This document shows, piece after piece, positions 1-9,300 of a stretch of 23,049 nucleotides of DNA. The notes under the pieces are model-generated. The model was not told the DNA's origin. It did no database searches and was given only the letters and a program-made list of their open reading frames with translations. The DNA is from Caldithrix sp. (GTDB taxonomy: Bacteria > KSB1 > UBA2214 > DYKH01). Location: the NCBI GenBank assembly GCA_020722685.1, contig DYKH01000071.1:3820-26868 (forward strand), read 5' to 3'. Every line of letters starts with the position of its first letter. Positions within the stretch are counted from its first letter, which is position 1. Position numbers and translations under genes: made by a program.

Positions 1-778
1 TCCAGGGTCCCATTAGCAATTTCTGCGGCCCGGCTTGCGGCTGCTTGCTCAAATCTTGAAAGGCTTGAACCGTGCCATCGGAAAAACAATCATACCAGCC
101 GCCGATGTGCAGAATAGGCACCGTCATCATCGCCGTGCGGGTGTGCAGATTCATTTTCTCCCAGATGCTGCAATAATAGGGAAACTGCTTAAGATAGTCG
201 ATCATATAGTCCGACCCTTGACCGTGAATCCAGTTTTCGCAAATTTCTTTGCGAAACTCCCCTCCGGGATACACCACTTGATGGTAAAAGTCTGAGGGGG
301 CCACGATAGCAACAACACATTTGAGATTTGGATGCAGCGCTCCCGCCGCACGATAGCTGGTGATACCCGTGGCAGAACCGCCCACCATGGCAACCTTTCC
401 GTTGCACCAACTTTGCTGAACTACCCAATCAATAGTATCATAGCCATCCTGCAAAGCTCCCCAACCATCGGTAAAGTAGACGGAATCTACGCCTTCCGAA
501 GCAAATCTACCCCTACAATCTTGGGCAATGAATACATATCCCAAGATGTTCAAGAGGTTGAGGGTCGTATCGTCTAAATGATCATCGCTTTTGTCATAAG
601 GCGTACGATATAGAATGACCGGATGTCTGGCAGAATCGTCGGGTCGATAAACATCCGTGGACAACCTAACGCCGTCGCGCATGGGAACCAGATGGGTTTC
701 TTTGAGTGCAGTTTTGCCCAAGGTGACAGCACTCACGAGGATGATGAGTAAGAAAAGGGGAATTAAAGTCTTTTTCAT
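1..778 (-). CDS. CocE/NonD (peptidase S15-like) hydrolase, N-terminal part
   Basis: This gene is cut by the left edge; 259 residues can be read from an ATG at 778-776, preceded by AGAGG about 8 nt upstream. The first ~21 residues (MKK plus a run of Leu/Ile/Val) are a Sec signal peptide, so the enzyme is exported. Residues 27-65 read as the family's opening strand (VPMRDGVRLSTDVYRP, then PVILYRTPYDK), followed by QDCRGRFASEG (86-96), the nucleophile elbow GGSATG with Ser135, and HIGGWYDCFSDGT (224-236). This is the alpha/beta-hydrolase pattern of the CocE/X-Pro dipeptidyl-peptidase family, which cleaves acyl-ester or Xaa-Pro bonds; the substrate cannot be told. The usual elbow is GxSYxG, and here Tyr is Ala. 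The rest of the catalytic triad lies outside the window. The gene follows the DUF1080 gene on the same strand after 80 bp, so the two may be cotranscribed. Confidence 0.88.
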   Translation of the reverse strand, partial: MKKTLIPLFLLIILVSAVTLGKTALKETHLVPMRDGVRLSTDVYRPDDSARHPVILYRTPYDKSDDHLDDTTLNLLNILGYVFIAQDCRGRFASEGVDSVYFTDGWGALQDGYDTIDWVVQQSWCNGKVAMVGGSATGITSYRAAGALHPNLKCVVAIVAPSDFYHQVVYPGGEFRKEICENWIHGQGSDYMIDYLKQFPYYCSIWEKMNLHTRTAMMTVPILHIGGWYDCFSDGTVQAFQDLSKQPQAGPQKLLMGPW

Positions 779-858
779 GTTCAGTACCTCTACAGAGAAT
801 TGTTGATTTCGCTTGACCCCACAAGCAGATTCCTCTTCCTATTGTACCCTAACCCCAT

Positions 859-1512
859 TCAAAGCACCCGTATTTCCACATTGCGATAATCCACCCTCGT
901 CTCATGGCTCTGCAGACCGACATGGCCGCGGCGCGGACGCTGACTGAGGGGCTTATGATCCCCTTCGGCTGTCTTGCACTCATCCATGTTGGCGCGCGCT
1001 ACTTCAACGCCGTTCAAGACGACCATTACAATCGGACCCTGACAGGTAATCTCATAGCTATTCCATTCGCCGACAGGCTTGGCAACACCTTGCTTCGCAG
1101 CCACTTGATAATAGATGCTGCCTGTATGTTGCGTTGGCTTGATGTCCTTATGAATTTCGGCATCATCATCCAGAATTTGGATTTCCATGCCATCATGTGC
1201 CGGCGAACCTTCCGACGGATAACGCAAGCCTACTCCGCTATTCCCGTCTTTGGGCAAACGCCAATCGAGCCGCAAGACGAAATCGCCATATTCCTTTTCC
1301 GTCGTCAGCCAACCGCCCCCAGGAGCAATACATGAGAGCATACCTTCATCCCACTTCCAGCTTTCGATTTTGCCGCCTTGTGCGTACCAGCCGGCAAGGT
1401 CTTTGCCGTTAAAGAGCGAAATGAACTGCGAATCTTTTCGATCCTTCTTCTGACATCCTATCAGGATTCCTATGACTGCAAACAAAAAGAAAAACGATAC
1501 AAGCCGGTGCAT
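859..1512 (-). CDS. DUF1080 / 3-keto-disaccharide hydrolase-domain lipoprotein
   Basis: 217-aa lipoprotein. Residues 1-20 form a type II signal peptide ending in the lipobox LIGC with Cys20. The rest is one concanavalin-like beta-sandwich of the PF06439 type: SLFNGKDLAGW (32-42), EYGDFVLRLDWR (74-85), NSGVGLRY (91-98), MEIQILDDD (109-117), TGSIY (130-134), WNSYEI (150-155), LNGVEVA (166-172) and the closing RGHVGLQSH...VDYRNVEIR (195-215). Family members hydrolyse 3-keto-glycosides or act as sugar-binding modules; which applies here is unknown. The protein probably sits in the periplasm, anchored by lipid. The start is supported by AGGAG 6 nt upstream of the ATG. The inverted-repeat element at 1531-1796 ends only 18 bp upstream of the start codon, so any promoter of this gene must lie within or beyond that element. 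Confidence 0.92.
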   Translation of the reverse strand: MHRLVSFFFLFAVIGILIGCQKKDRKDSQFISLFNGKDLAGWYAQGGKIESWKWDEGMLSCIAPGGGWLTTEKEYGDFVLRLDWRLPKDGNSGVGLRYPSEGSPAHDGMEIQILDDDAEIHKDIKPTQHTGSIYYQVAAKQGVAKPVGEWNSYEITCQGPIVMVVLNGVEVARANMDECKTAEGDHKPLSQRPRRGHVGLQSHETRVDYRNVEIRVL

Positions 1513-1530
1513 TTTTTCTCCTTTTCTTGC

Positions 1531-1796
1531 TACCGGACACTTTTAAACCAACCACGGATCATCACGGAATGACACGGATTCTTGATGTTGATTGGGGTTG
1601 ATCGTGCAATTCTCCAAAGGCGACAGAACAATATTGGCCAATTTAGAGGATGGTTCGGATATGGAATTTTAGACGGCCACTCAGAACGGCGTAAGTTTGT
1701 GGCCACTAAAAACGTCTGGTCGTCAATTGCGATAAAAGATCCTACAAAATCCGTGACGCCCCGTGTAGCCTGGTGGTTTTTGGAAAGTGTCCGGTA
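1531..1796. repeat. 266-bp element with long imperfect terminal inverted repeats (MITE-like or phrase palindrome)
   Basis: The outer 13 bp are a perfect inverted repeat: TACCGGACACTTT at 1531-1543 and AAAGTGTCCGGTA at 1784-1796. The similarity continues inwards for about 50 bp on each side (1531-1580 against the reverse complement of 1748-1796), sharing AAACCA and ending in a common CACGGATT. The left arm holds repeated words of the CACGGAT type. The 167-bp middle has no convincing gene; an open frame at 1582-1800 gives no recognisable protein and ends in the right arm. I see no target-site duplication. It could be a non-autonomous transposon remnant or a dispersed palindromic repeat. The following stretch 1797-2038 is AT-richer and holds nothing I recognise beyond a weak promoter-like TATATT near 1970. 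Confidence 0.6.
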
Positions 1797-2038
1797 CTGA
1801 GCTCCTTTTCAAATATTGTATTTCGAGTTCGACAAACTTCCCAAGCTTCTTAATAGTCCATCTCAACTTGCAGCCCAACAGGCAACAAAGCAATCATGAC
1901 AAGCGGGTCTGCTCCACTTCTAACATTCCGGGCGCAAAATTAATCTTGCTCAATTGAAAGCGGATTGATATATTCTGTCAGTTTCACAAACTTGCAGCGG
2001 GTGCGTAAAATCAAAAATGTACATTGCAAGAGGATGCA

Positions 2039-2362
2039 GTGACGCGTCAAAGTCTGCAAAAAATCCTTGACGATTTAAATGTTCAATTTCAAGCTCTCTA
2101 CGGGCAGCGTCTGGCCAGATTGGTGCTGTTTGGCTCCCATGCACGCGGTGAAGCTGAATTGGGATCGGACATAGATGTTATGGTTGTTCTCAAAGGGAAA
2201 GTTAGGCCGGGTAAGGAGATCAGTCGAGCCGGCCGATCCATGGCAGCACTGTCTCTTAAATATGATTCCGTAATTTCTTGCACGTTTGTTTCAAACGAAC
2301 GCTTCGCCAAAGAACAAAGTCCATTGCTCATAAATGTTCGCAGAGATGGGATTACCTTATGA
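2039..2362 (+). CDS. Solitary MNT-type nucleotidyltransferase (MntA-like)
   Basis: 107 residues from a GTG at 2039, chosen because AAGAGGA lies about 4 nt upstream; an in-frame TTG at 2024 would add five residues but has no ribosome-binding site. The core motif of the minimal nucleotidyltransferase fold is clear: FGSHARGEAELGSDIDVMVVL, with GS at 32-33 and the metal-binding pair Asp44/Asp46. The tail SPLLINVRRDGITL is typical of this small family. MntA proteins usually act as antitoxins that AMPylate a HEPN-domain toxin (HepT) encoded next door. No HEPN gene is present: the gene ends in a 6-bp convergent overlap with the GH95-like gene, and the frame open after the stop gives only a short peptide with no HEPN motif. 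A third metal-binding acid is not obvious. It may be an orphan or degraded half of a toxin-antitoxin pair. Confidence 0.85.
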   Translation: MTRQSLQKILDDLNVQFQALYGQRLARLVLFGSHARGEAELGSDIDVMVVLKGKVRPGKEISRAGRSMAALSLKYDSVISCTFVSNERFAKEQSPLLINVRRDGITL

Positions 2363-4699
2363 TGCCCGGCTTTGCAGCAGCACTCTGGCACCCCTTTGGC
2401 ATCGAAACTCTAAAATCGAATCAGAACTTGGAAGCTGTTCTGCGCCATCCAAATGCACTTTGATTGCTCTTTCCATAAACGGATTTTCAACCTTTAGGGG
2501 GCCTTGTGCCTCAGCAATTATCTCCACCTTTGTGATACGACCATTTTCTTTCTTTACCGATACAAGAAAGGCCCCTTCTCCACGAAGGTGGTAAAAGGAT
2601 ACGTCCTGCCAGGAATCTGGAATTGCGGGGAAAATGCGCAGCACACCTCCATAGCTTTGCAGCAGCATTTCCTGTAAACCCGCCGCGGCGGCCATATTGC
2701 CTTCCAAGGTGAAAGGCCGATAAGTGAACTTGCTGTATCCGGATTTGGTTTGATCGCCATTGAGATGAAAGCTATTGGGGGAGCAAAAGGCCTTGGCAAA
2801 GATCTCTAAAGCGCGTTCGGCACGCTCCCCATCTTTGGCGCGCGCAGCCAAGCTGGCGAGCCAGGCAAAGCTGTAGCCGCACCAATAATCCGTGCCCAGG
2901 CGATCCAATTCATCCAAGGCAGCTCGGATGACTCTTTGGTCACTTTCGCCATTCTCCCAGCGCAATAGTCCCAGTGGATGAATGGCCATCAAATGGGAAA
3001 AGTGGCGATGCGATTCTTTGAGCGGAAGGCCGGGTGCCACCAAGAGCCTGCCGTCTTCCGGTGCAAAGCTGAAATCCGGGCATTCAGCCAAGACCGAGAG
3101 CCAGTATCGCTGCTCGTCATCTTTGCCCAATTCCCCAGCCAGCTCGGCCGTCGCAGCGAACAGCCAGCGCATCAGGGCCAGATCGTAATTGCTGGTGGGC
3201 GGCAGCCAGGCTTCCAGCCGGTTGTCATTGATCTCCGGCGATGAGCTGAGCGGCAAGTATCTCTTGCCTCGGGCATCTTTTTCGGTGACGGCCTCGAGAA
3301 AGACCGACGCTTCTCTCAGATAGGGATAGGCGCGCTCTTGCAGAAACACCCGATCCATGCTGTAACGCCAATGGAGATAGAAATGGTGCGCCAGCCAAGC
3401 CGCAACGGTGGCGCTGTGCGTGTACTGATGCCAGCCGCCGATTTGTTTGCCCTCAATGTCAGCGGTCATGGGCACACAAAAGCCAGGCTTGTTGAAAAAA
3501 ACTTGGGTGTACCGCTTGGCTTGCGGAAGCGTCGCCCAGAGCCAATCCAAATAACTCAGTCCCTCATCGAGATGATTGCCGCTGTAACAGGGCCAGTAGG
3601 ATAGCTCTGTATTGAGATCGTGGTGATAATCGCCTTTCCAGGGCGGAATCTTACCCTCATCTGCGGTCCAGACTGCCTGCAGGGTGATGGGCGGCGCGCC
3701 TCGGCGGGCGACGGCGCCGAATTTGTAGGTCTCTAAATACCACTGCCTCTCGATGCTTTGATTGGGAACGGCGACGCGGGACTGTCGCCAAAAATTTTTC
3801 CACCAATCTTGGTGAGTCTCAGCCAAATCGTTGAAACCGTCGGCAAGCGCCTTCTTCGCGCGCTGCTCAGCGAGTTGCAAGGGCTGGTCGGTTTCGTTGC
3901 TGCTGGCAATGCTCCACGCCGCTTGCCAGTTCCCGTCTTCCTTTTGCTTCCAAACGAGGCAGACGGCGAAACGGAATGAGCCCCAGCCTTGCTGCTCGAA
4001 GGAAAGGCTTCTTTCGCCCTGAAGCAGTTTTGGCGCCGGGTAGCCCAATCGAGCCAAATCTCCCGCATTAAGGGAACTTGTTTTCCTGACGGAATCCTGC
4101 GCCCCGCCAAAAGAGGGAGCCGCCAGCTTGATCTCAGGTGGTTCAGCAAATCCTTGGGCGGAAAGGATACCAATTGGATGCGTCGCATGCTGATAGATGC
4201 GGATGGTGCGACCATCGGTAAAACTTATGGAAGCGATCGCGTCAGATAGGGAAAGATGGCTGGACTTGAATTCTACGGCTTCCGGCAAAGTGATCTCGAT
4301 GCGACCGGCGGGAATCTTGGTCGGCCCGGGGTCGCGCTTGTAAGGGAGATCATAGAGCCGGTGCAGATCGTCAATTCGCCCCTCTCTCACCCATTTGCGC
4401 ATGCTGACATAATTGTAGTCCGGTGAGGACCACTCTTGCACGGGTCGGGTATCCCACAAATCGGCGCGATCCAATGACAGTTTCAGGGGATGGCCATCCC
4501 CCCAGACCAGAACGCCCATCATGCCATTGCCAAGAGGAATGGCTTCATCCCAGCGCATTGGGGGCTGCTCAAAATGGAGGTCATGTTGATCGAATTGGGC
4601 CGCCACAAAATCCGTAAGCGGAGCAGGCGAAGATTTGTTTCCACTGCAAGAGAAGTAATAGGAGAGTAACACAATCATGGGCAGAAGATGATGACGCAC
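2357..4699 (-). CDS. GH95-like glycoside hydrolase (putative exported alpha-L-fucosidase/galactosidase relative)
   Basis: 780 residues from a GTG at 4699 with GGAGG 6 nt upstream. The N-terminus is hydrophobic and followed by CSGNKSSP; Cys18 could be lipidated, although YFSC is a poor lipobox. Residues ~40-290 form an N-terminal beta-sandwich (MRWDEAIPLGNGMMGVLVWGD at 48-68), ~300-690 an (alpha/alpha)6 barrel, and the last ~90 residues a C-terminal beta domain. Barrel landmarks of family GH95 are visible: WKGDYHHDLNTELSYWP (354-370), SSSPEIND (485-492), HRHFSHLMAIHP (564-575), PFTLEGNMAAAAG (662-674) and EMLLQS (677-682). The general acid corresponds to Glu489. The base network is altered: the usual N-x-N is D361-L-N363, and the conserved Asp of the DGN motif is Glu666. 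Fucosidase activity should therefore not be assumed. It is transcribed divergently from the barrel gene at 4897. Confidence 0.85.
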   Translation of the reverse strand: MRHHLLPMIVLLSYYFSCSGNKSSPAPLTDFVAAQFDQHDLHFEQPPMRWDEAIPLGNGMMGVLVWGDGHPLKLSLDRADLWDTRPVQEWSSPDYNYVSMRKWVREGRIDDLHRLYDLPYKRDPGPTKIPAGRIEITLPEAVEFKSSHLSLSDAIASISFTDGRTIRIYQHATHPIGILSAQGFAEPPEIKLAAPSFGGAQDSVRKTSSLNAGDLARLGYPAPKLLQGERSLSFEQQGWGSFRFAVCLVWKQKEDGNWQAAWSIASSNETDQPLQLAEQRAKKALADGFNDLAETHQDWWKNFWRQSRVAVPNQSIERQWYLETYKFGAVARRGAPPITLQAVWTADEGKIPPWKGDYHHDLNTELSYWPCYSGNHLDEGLSYLDWLWATLPQAKRYTQVFFNKPGFCVPMTADIEGKQIGGWHQYTHSATVAAWLAHHFYLHWRYSMDRVFLQERAYPYLREASVFLEAVTEKDARGKRYLPLSSSPEINDNRLEAWLPPTSNYDLALMRWLFAATAELAGELGKDDEQRYWLSVLAECPDFSFAPEDGRLLVAPGLPLKESHRHFSHLMAIHPLGLLRWENGESDQRVIRAALDELDRLGTDYWCGYSFAWLASLAARAKDGERAERALEIFAKAFCSPNSFHLNGDQTKSGYSKFTYRPFTLEGNMAAAAGLQEMLLQSYGGVLRIFPAIPDSWQDVSFYHLRGEGAFLVSVKKENGRITKVEIIAEAQGPLKVENPFMERAIKVHLDGAEQLPSSDSILEFRCQRGARVLLQSRAS

Positions 4700-4732
4700 G
4701 GGAGCCTCCGCAGGGAAGAGTTATTTTTGCCA

Positions 4733-4762
4733 ATAATGTAACTTGCGGCGGGAAAAAAGCAA
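4733..4762 (-). promoter_or_regulatory. Possible promoter of the GH95-like gene
   Basis: On the minus strand TTGCTT (4762-4757) and CATTAT (4738-4733) are separated by 18 bp and lie about 35-60 bp upstream of the GTG start. The spacer contains a short inverted repeat, CTTGC at 4742-4746 and GCAAG at 4759-4763. The match to sigma70 consensus is moderate, and promoters in FCB bacteria can differ. Confidence 0.3.
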
Positions 4763-4896
4763 GACTTTTCTCACAAAGAAAGAAAAAATTCAATCGGTCA
4801 TTTTCCGCAATTCTACGCACGTGAGGGTACTTTCGCCTCAGTAGGGCGACACGGGCTTTGTTTCCATTCCGCAGTAAATCAAAACAAGAAGACGCT

Positions 4897-6333
4897 ATGA
4901 AAAACATCATTCCATCTTGTTTCTGTATTTTGACACTTGCCGTCTCGGTTTTTGCCCAAGAGGAGAGCAAGATTGTCCGTTTTGAAGGCGGTAAAATACA
5001 CACCGGCTTTTCTCTCGCCGGTAGCTTGATGTCCGGTTTTACCGGACGCGCCTCCGGTTTAGGCGGAAGCATTTCCTCCTTTGGGACCGAGCCATCCTGC
5101 GGCTTTTGGAACGCAGCGTCCCTGGCTTCAGCCAAAAAATATGCCCTACAAGTGGATTATGCCCCGCCCATTTACTTCGATCCGGGTCGGCTGGTAGATT
5201 TTGACAGCGAGATACAGAGTTCAACCGACGACGCCATCCAGAGCTATCGGGATCCAACCTTGCTTCCCACCTATTCCAAGCTCGGAACGACCATCATGCA
5301 ACCCGATCTCCTGACTTCGGCGGTGATCGTCGTTCCCCTCGAAGAAGCGACCCTGTCTGCTTATTTTCACCGTCCGCTGGATTTGAGCGTGCAGGCGGCG
5401 ATTTCCGGCTTTCACACCAAGATCAAAACTCAGCTTGCCGTCGGCGAAGAAAAGGATGATGTCTTTTTCAACAGCTATGTGGACGGGAATTTGGACTTGC
5501 GCCTAAGTGCGAATGTCATTGGTCTGGCTGCGGGCAAACGAATGAACGAGAAATGGGCTGTAGGCCTGAGCTTCGAGCGCTTTGACTTTCTAATACGCTC
5601 AAAAGGTGATTTGAGAGTCGACGGCACCATGCTGTTCGGCGGCAAGGAGAACACCTTCAATGATCCCAACGACAATTGGCACAACGATCTCAATCAAGCC
5701 CTCGATGCGGAATACCTCGGCTCCGATTGGGGCTGGAAGCTATCGGCCTCCTACGCAGTGCAACCCAATTTGCGGTTGGACGCGGTCTTCTCCTGGGCGC
5801 CGAACGTTACGACTGCCGGATATCTGGATTTGATCAATAACTCCGTTCCGGCTTTGAATCTGGGCGGGGATGGCAAAGATGAGATCCTCGATCCATCAAA
5901 GTTGAAGCTTTCCCAGCTTACGCTGACCCGGGAGGTACAGAACAAGACCTTTCCAAAATTGGAAATAAAACTGCCCAAAACACTGACTTTGGCGGCCGCT
6001 TACAGGTTAGGTTGGTTTGCCATGCACTTTTCCTACGGCCTTGGGCTTTCTCCCCTTTCATTAGCTTACGGGCCGGATGAGATCGGTCTCACCCCGGCGC
6101 ACAGTTTCAAGCTCGGTTTGGACTTTAAGTACATCCAATCAGGGCTGGGCCTGCTGATTCTAAAGAAAGTGGCTCATGGCTCGGAAAACCTGGGCGACTC
6201 GGGCCACTCCCTCTTGCTGCCTCTTTTCACCTTGGGAACCAGCAGCAAGGTCTGGCAGAACTATGATCTCAATTTCTCACTGGTGGTTTCCCCAGTACCC
6301 ATCTTCAAGATGGGCATCGGATACTCATTTTAG
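4897..6333 (+). CDS. PorV/FadL-like outer-membrane beta-barrel protein
   Basis: 478 residues from ATG 4897; a TTG 39 nt earlier is open but would place 13 charged residues before the signal peptide. Residues 1-22 are a Sec signal peptide with VFA|Q at the cleavage site. The mature start carries the pattern seen in PorV/OmpP1-type barrels: a Gly/Ser-rich segment (SLAGSLMSGFTGRASGLGG) followed by GFWNAASLA, the equivalent of the D-A-x-x-x-N-P-A-G-L box but with the Asn-Pro lost. Alternating amphipathic strands continue to a C-terminal ...MGIGYSF, ending in Phe as BAM-assembled barrels do. PorV shuttles T9SS cargo; FadL relatives transport hydrophobic solutes. The next gene starts 14 nt downstream and encodes a protein with a T9SS-type tail, so a dedicated export or anchoring role for it is plausible but inferred. 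Confidence 0.75.
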   Translation: MKNIIPSCFCILTLAVSVFAQEESKIVRFEGGKIHTGFSLAGSLMSGFTGRASGLGGSISSFGTEPSCGFWNAASLASAKKYALQVDYAPPIYFDPGRLVDFDSEIQSSTDDAIQSYRDPTLLPTYSKLGTTIMQPDLLTSAVIVVPLEEATLSAYFHRPLDLSVQAAISGFHTKIKTQLAVGEEKDDVFFNSYVDGNLDLRLSANVIGLAAGKRMNEKWAVGLSFERFDFLIRSKGDLRVDGTMLFGGKENTFNDPNDNWHNDLNQALDAEYLGSDWGWKLSASYAVQPNLRLDAVFSWAPNVTTAGYLDLINNSVPALNLGGDGKDEILDPSKLKLSQLTLTREVQNKTFPKLEIKLPKTLTLAAAYRLGWFAMHFSYGLGLSPLSLAYGPDEIGLTPAHSFKLGLDFKYIQSGLGLLILKKVAHGSENLGDSGHSLLLPLFTLGTSSKVWQNYDLNFSLVVSPVPIFKMGIGYSF

Positions 6334-6347
6334 CGGGAAGTGGAAGC

Positions 6348-9300
6348 ATGAAACGAATCCTCTTCATAATGACCGGCTTGCTTGGGTATGCATCGCAGAT
6401 ATTCGCTACCGGCATTACCCTGACGCAGGTTCCAACCGGTCTAAGCAGAAGCACGAGCACGATTACGATAACATGGCAGGAACCGATAGTCGGCAAGCTA
6501 AAATTTGGCACGACCAGCGGCCTGTACAGCAAAGAAAGCAACGCTTCCGGAACCGGCAAGCTGACTTTTGTGCCGCAGGATGAAGGTATGCCGCCTGGCG
6601 TTTACTATTGTATCATTGCCTCCGGGAATTTGACTTCTGCCGAGTTCAAGGTCTTCATCGAATCGACCCTGGCAGCGACCATGCAATCCCCGCAAAACAA
6701 CTCCGTGATCAACACGACCTCGCCCACCTTTCGTTGGGATCCGGTGCCGGGCGTGCCATTTTATCACCTCATCCTCTCCGACCGGGAGGTAGTGCTGCGC
6801 GAGGATGCGAACGGCGAGTTGGTATTGCAGGGCGGAAATATGACCTGGCAAGTGATTACCCCCAATACCAGCGTCGTCTATGGAGAACCGGACCCGTCCG
6901 GCTTTTTCGCTCAGTTCAACGCGATACCTCCACCGCTCATGGCCGGCTTTGAATACAACTGGGTGGTTTTGAATAACTACAACAATCATCCCGCTTATTC
7001 TTCCACGGTGCAAGCAGGGGTTTCGGGTTTTCACTTGGACTTGAATCTAACCATCACCGCGCCGGTTCAGATCACGCCGCAAGCCAACGCTGCCATAGGT
7101 GACGCCGACATCCTTTTCAGTTGGTCGGCCGTGACAAAGGCAACGGCCTATCAAGTGTTGTTGTCTGAGACCCGAGAACAGGACGGCAGCGAATCGAGCT
7201 ACCTCATTTGGCGTCCCATCACCACCGAGACCAGCATCGAATTACCGGCGAGGATGCTGCTACGGGCCGGCCGGTATTTCTGGCGAGTCATTGCCATCGA
7301 TGAGGCCGGACGCGGCGTGAGCAGCGAAACGCGGCATTTCACCTACAATGTGCCGCTGGGCAAGCTGCACATTCAAACGTATCGATACAATCGCGCCGCT
7401 TTGCCGCGCACGGAGATCGTCATTACTCCCGAAGACGGCTCAACGGAAATCTCCCGCCTGCTTACCACTGACAGCGGCGTGCTGGATAATGACGTGCAGC
7501 CCGGCACGTATAGAATTCTTGCCAGCAAAGAAGGCTACGCCGACACCTCGACAACGGCGAAGGTGCAAGCCGGAGAAGTCGTCAACGTGAGCCTGATCCT
7601 GCGCGATCTGCGACAGTCCATCAGCGGCACGGTAATCGATCAGAGCGGGCAGAAGCTATCCGGCGCCACAGTAACCTTGGATGAGTTCACCAAAAGCATC
7701 CACAAAACCACTTTGAGCGATGGGAGCGGCGCGTTCAACATTTCGTTGACTTCGGGTCAGTGGTACATCTATGCGGACAAAAGCGGCTATTCTAATTCGG
7801 ATACGCTATCCGTCAACCTGCAGTTCGGGGAACAAAAAAAGCTTCCGGCCAATCTAAAACTGACCGAAAAGTCGGCGCACTTGACCGGCAAAGTGACCAC
7901 GACCGGCGGCATTCCCATCCTTAACGCGAAAGTGGTCGGCCTCAAAGGCGAGGCAAGTTTTTCCACTTCAACCGATCATAACGGCCTCTTCACTTTGGAT
8001 CTGCTTTCCGGCGATTGGCAGGTGTACGCCGAAAAATCCGGCTTTGTCCGCTCGGCAGCCCGCTCCATAACCCTGTCCCGCGGAGAAACGCTCACCCTTA
8101 CCCCGGACCTGACTCTCAGCGCCAACGCCGCCTTGGTGACGGGCTTTGTGCAATCGGAGCTCAAAGCCATCGAAGGGGCCCTTGTACAGGCCATTCCGCT
8201 GGCCGGCCAAACCGTGACCGCCATTTGCGATCCGAAAGGCAGTTTTATCCTCAGCCTCCCCGCCGGGGACTACCTGTTGCGGGCTTTTGCCAAAAATTAC
8301 GTCGCGCAGGATGAGCTATACATCAGCTTGAGCGAAAAACAAACCATCTCCGGCGTGGGCCTTTTTATGACGCAAGCCAATGCTTACATCCGCGGCTCGG
8401 TCAAAAACGGCGGCGTGCCTATCGCAGGGGCCATCGTCACCTGCGAGGTAGCGACCGATACCACCCATCCGGATGGAAGCTTCCAGCTTGACGTGCTTCC
8501 CGGCTTGTACGAAGTTCAGGCTTTTCATAAAGGATTTCTCAGCCCAACCATGCAGAAAGTGCAAGTAGGCAAAGGAGAAAGCAAAGAGGGCGTCAACTTT
8601 GCAATGGGCAATTCTGCCGGTGTGGTGGAAGGCTCAGTTACTTCGGCAGGCAAGCCGGTCCCTCTGGCGTGGATCACGGCTATAGCCGGGACGAAACGGT
8701 ATCAGGGCCAAACAGGTACGGATGGCTCATTCTGGCTCACCCTGCCGGCCGGAATTTGGGACCTATCGGCTGGCAAAACCGGTTTTGAGGAAAAGAAATT
8801 AACCGGCGTAGCTCTGAATGCAGGGCAAACCGTGGTCGGAGCGGACTTTGCGCTGATTTCCACGCAATCGGTCCTGCGCGGCGCCATCAGTGACAGCAAG
8901 AATCGCAAGGTCAAGAATGCATTCGTAGAGGTCGTCGGAACCGGAGTGGTCGGTACCACGGATCGTTTTGGCAATTACGGCATTGCCCTGAATCCCGGCA
9001 GCTATCAGGTCATCGCCAAAAAAACAGGCTACCTTCAACAGAAAAGCACCTTTTCTCTTTCCGCCAACGAAACCAAAATCCTGAACTTCACTCTGCCGAT
9101 CAAAGCGGTGGTGACCGGCATCATCTCCGATCCCGCCGCGAGGCCGCTGGACAAAGTGCAGGTAACGGCGGTGGGTAAAGACACGCTCAGAGCCATCAGC
9201 GACTTTGCCGGGGAATACACCATCTTTTTCACCGGTGGCAGTTACCAACTGACGGCCGACCAATTAGGCTACGCCGCCAATGGCTTTTCCTTTACCGCCA

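Noticed and set aside
904..1335. 143-aa open frame on the plus strand
   Set aside because: It lies wholly antisense to the DUF1080 gene, which has clear domain motifs, a lipobox and a ribosome-binding site.
1582..1800. 72-aa open frame with TTG start
   Set aside because: It lies within the inverted-repeat element, has no ribosome-binding site, and its translation resembles no protein I know.
2359..2463. Possible HEPN partner overlapping the nucleotidyltransferase stop in an ATGA
   Set aside because: The frame gives only 34 residues, lacks the R-x-x-x-x-H HEPN motif, and is antisense to the GH95-like gene.
4581..5135. 184-aa minus-strand open frame
   Set aside because: It overlaps the start of the GH95-like gene and the barrel signal peptide and runs across the divergent promoter region; composition is low in recognisable structure.
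6498..7034. 178-aa minus-strand open frame
   Set aside because: Antisense shadow of the 1393-aa gene; no motif and no ribosome-binding site seen.
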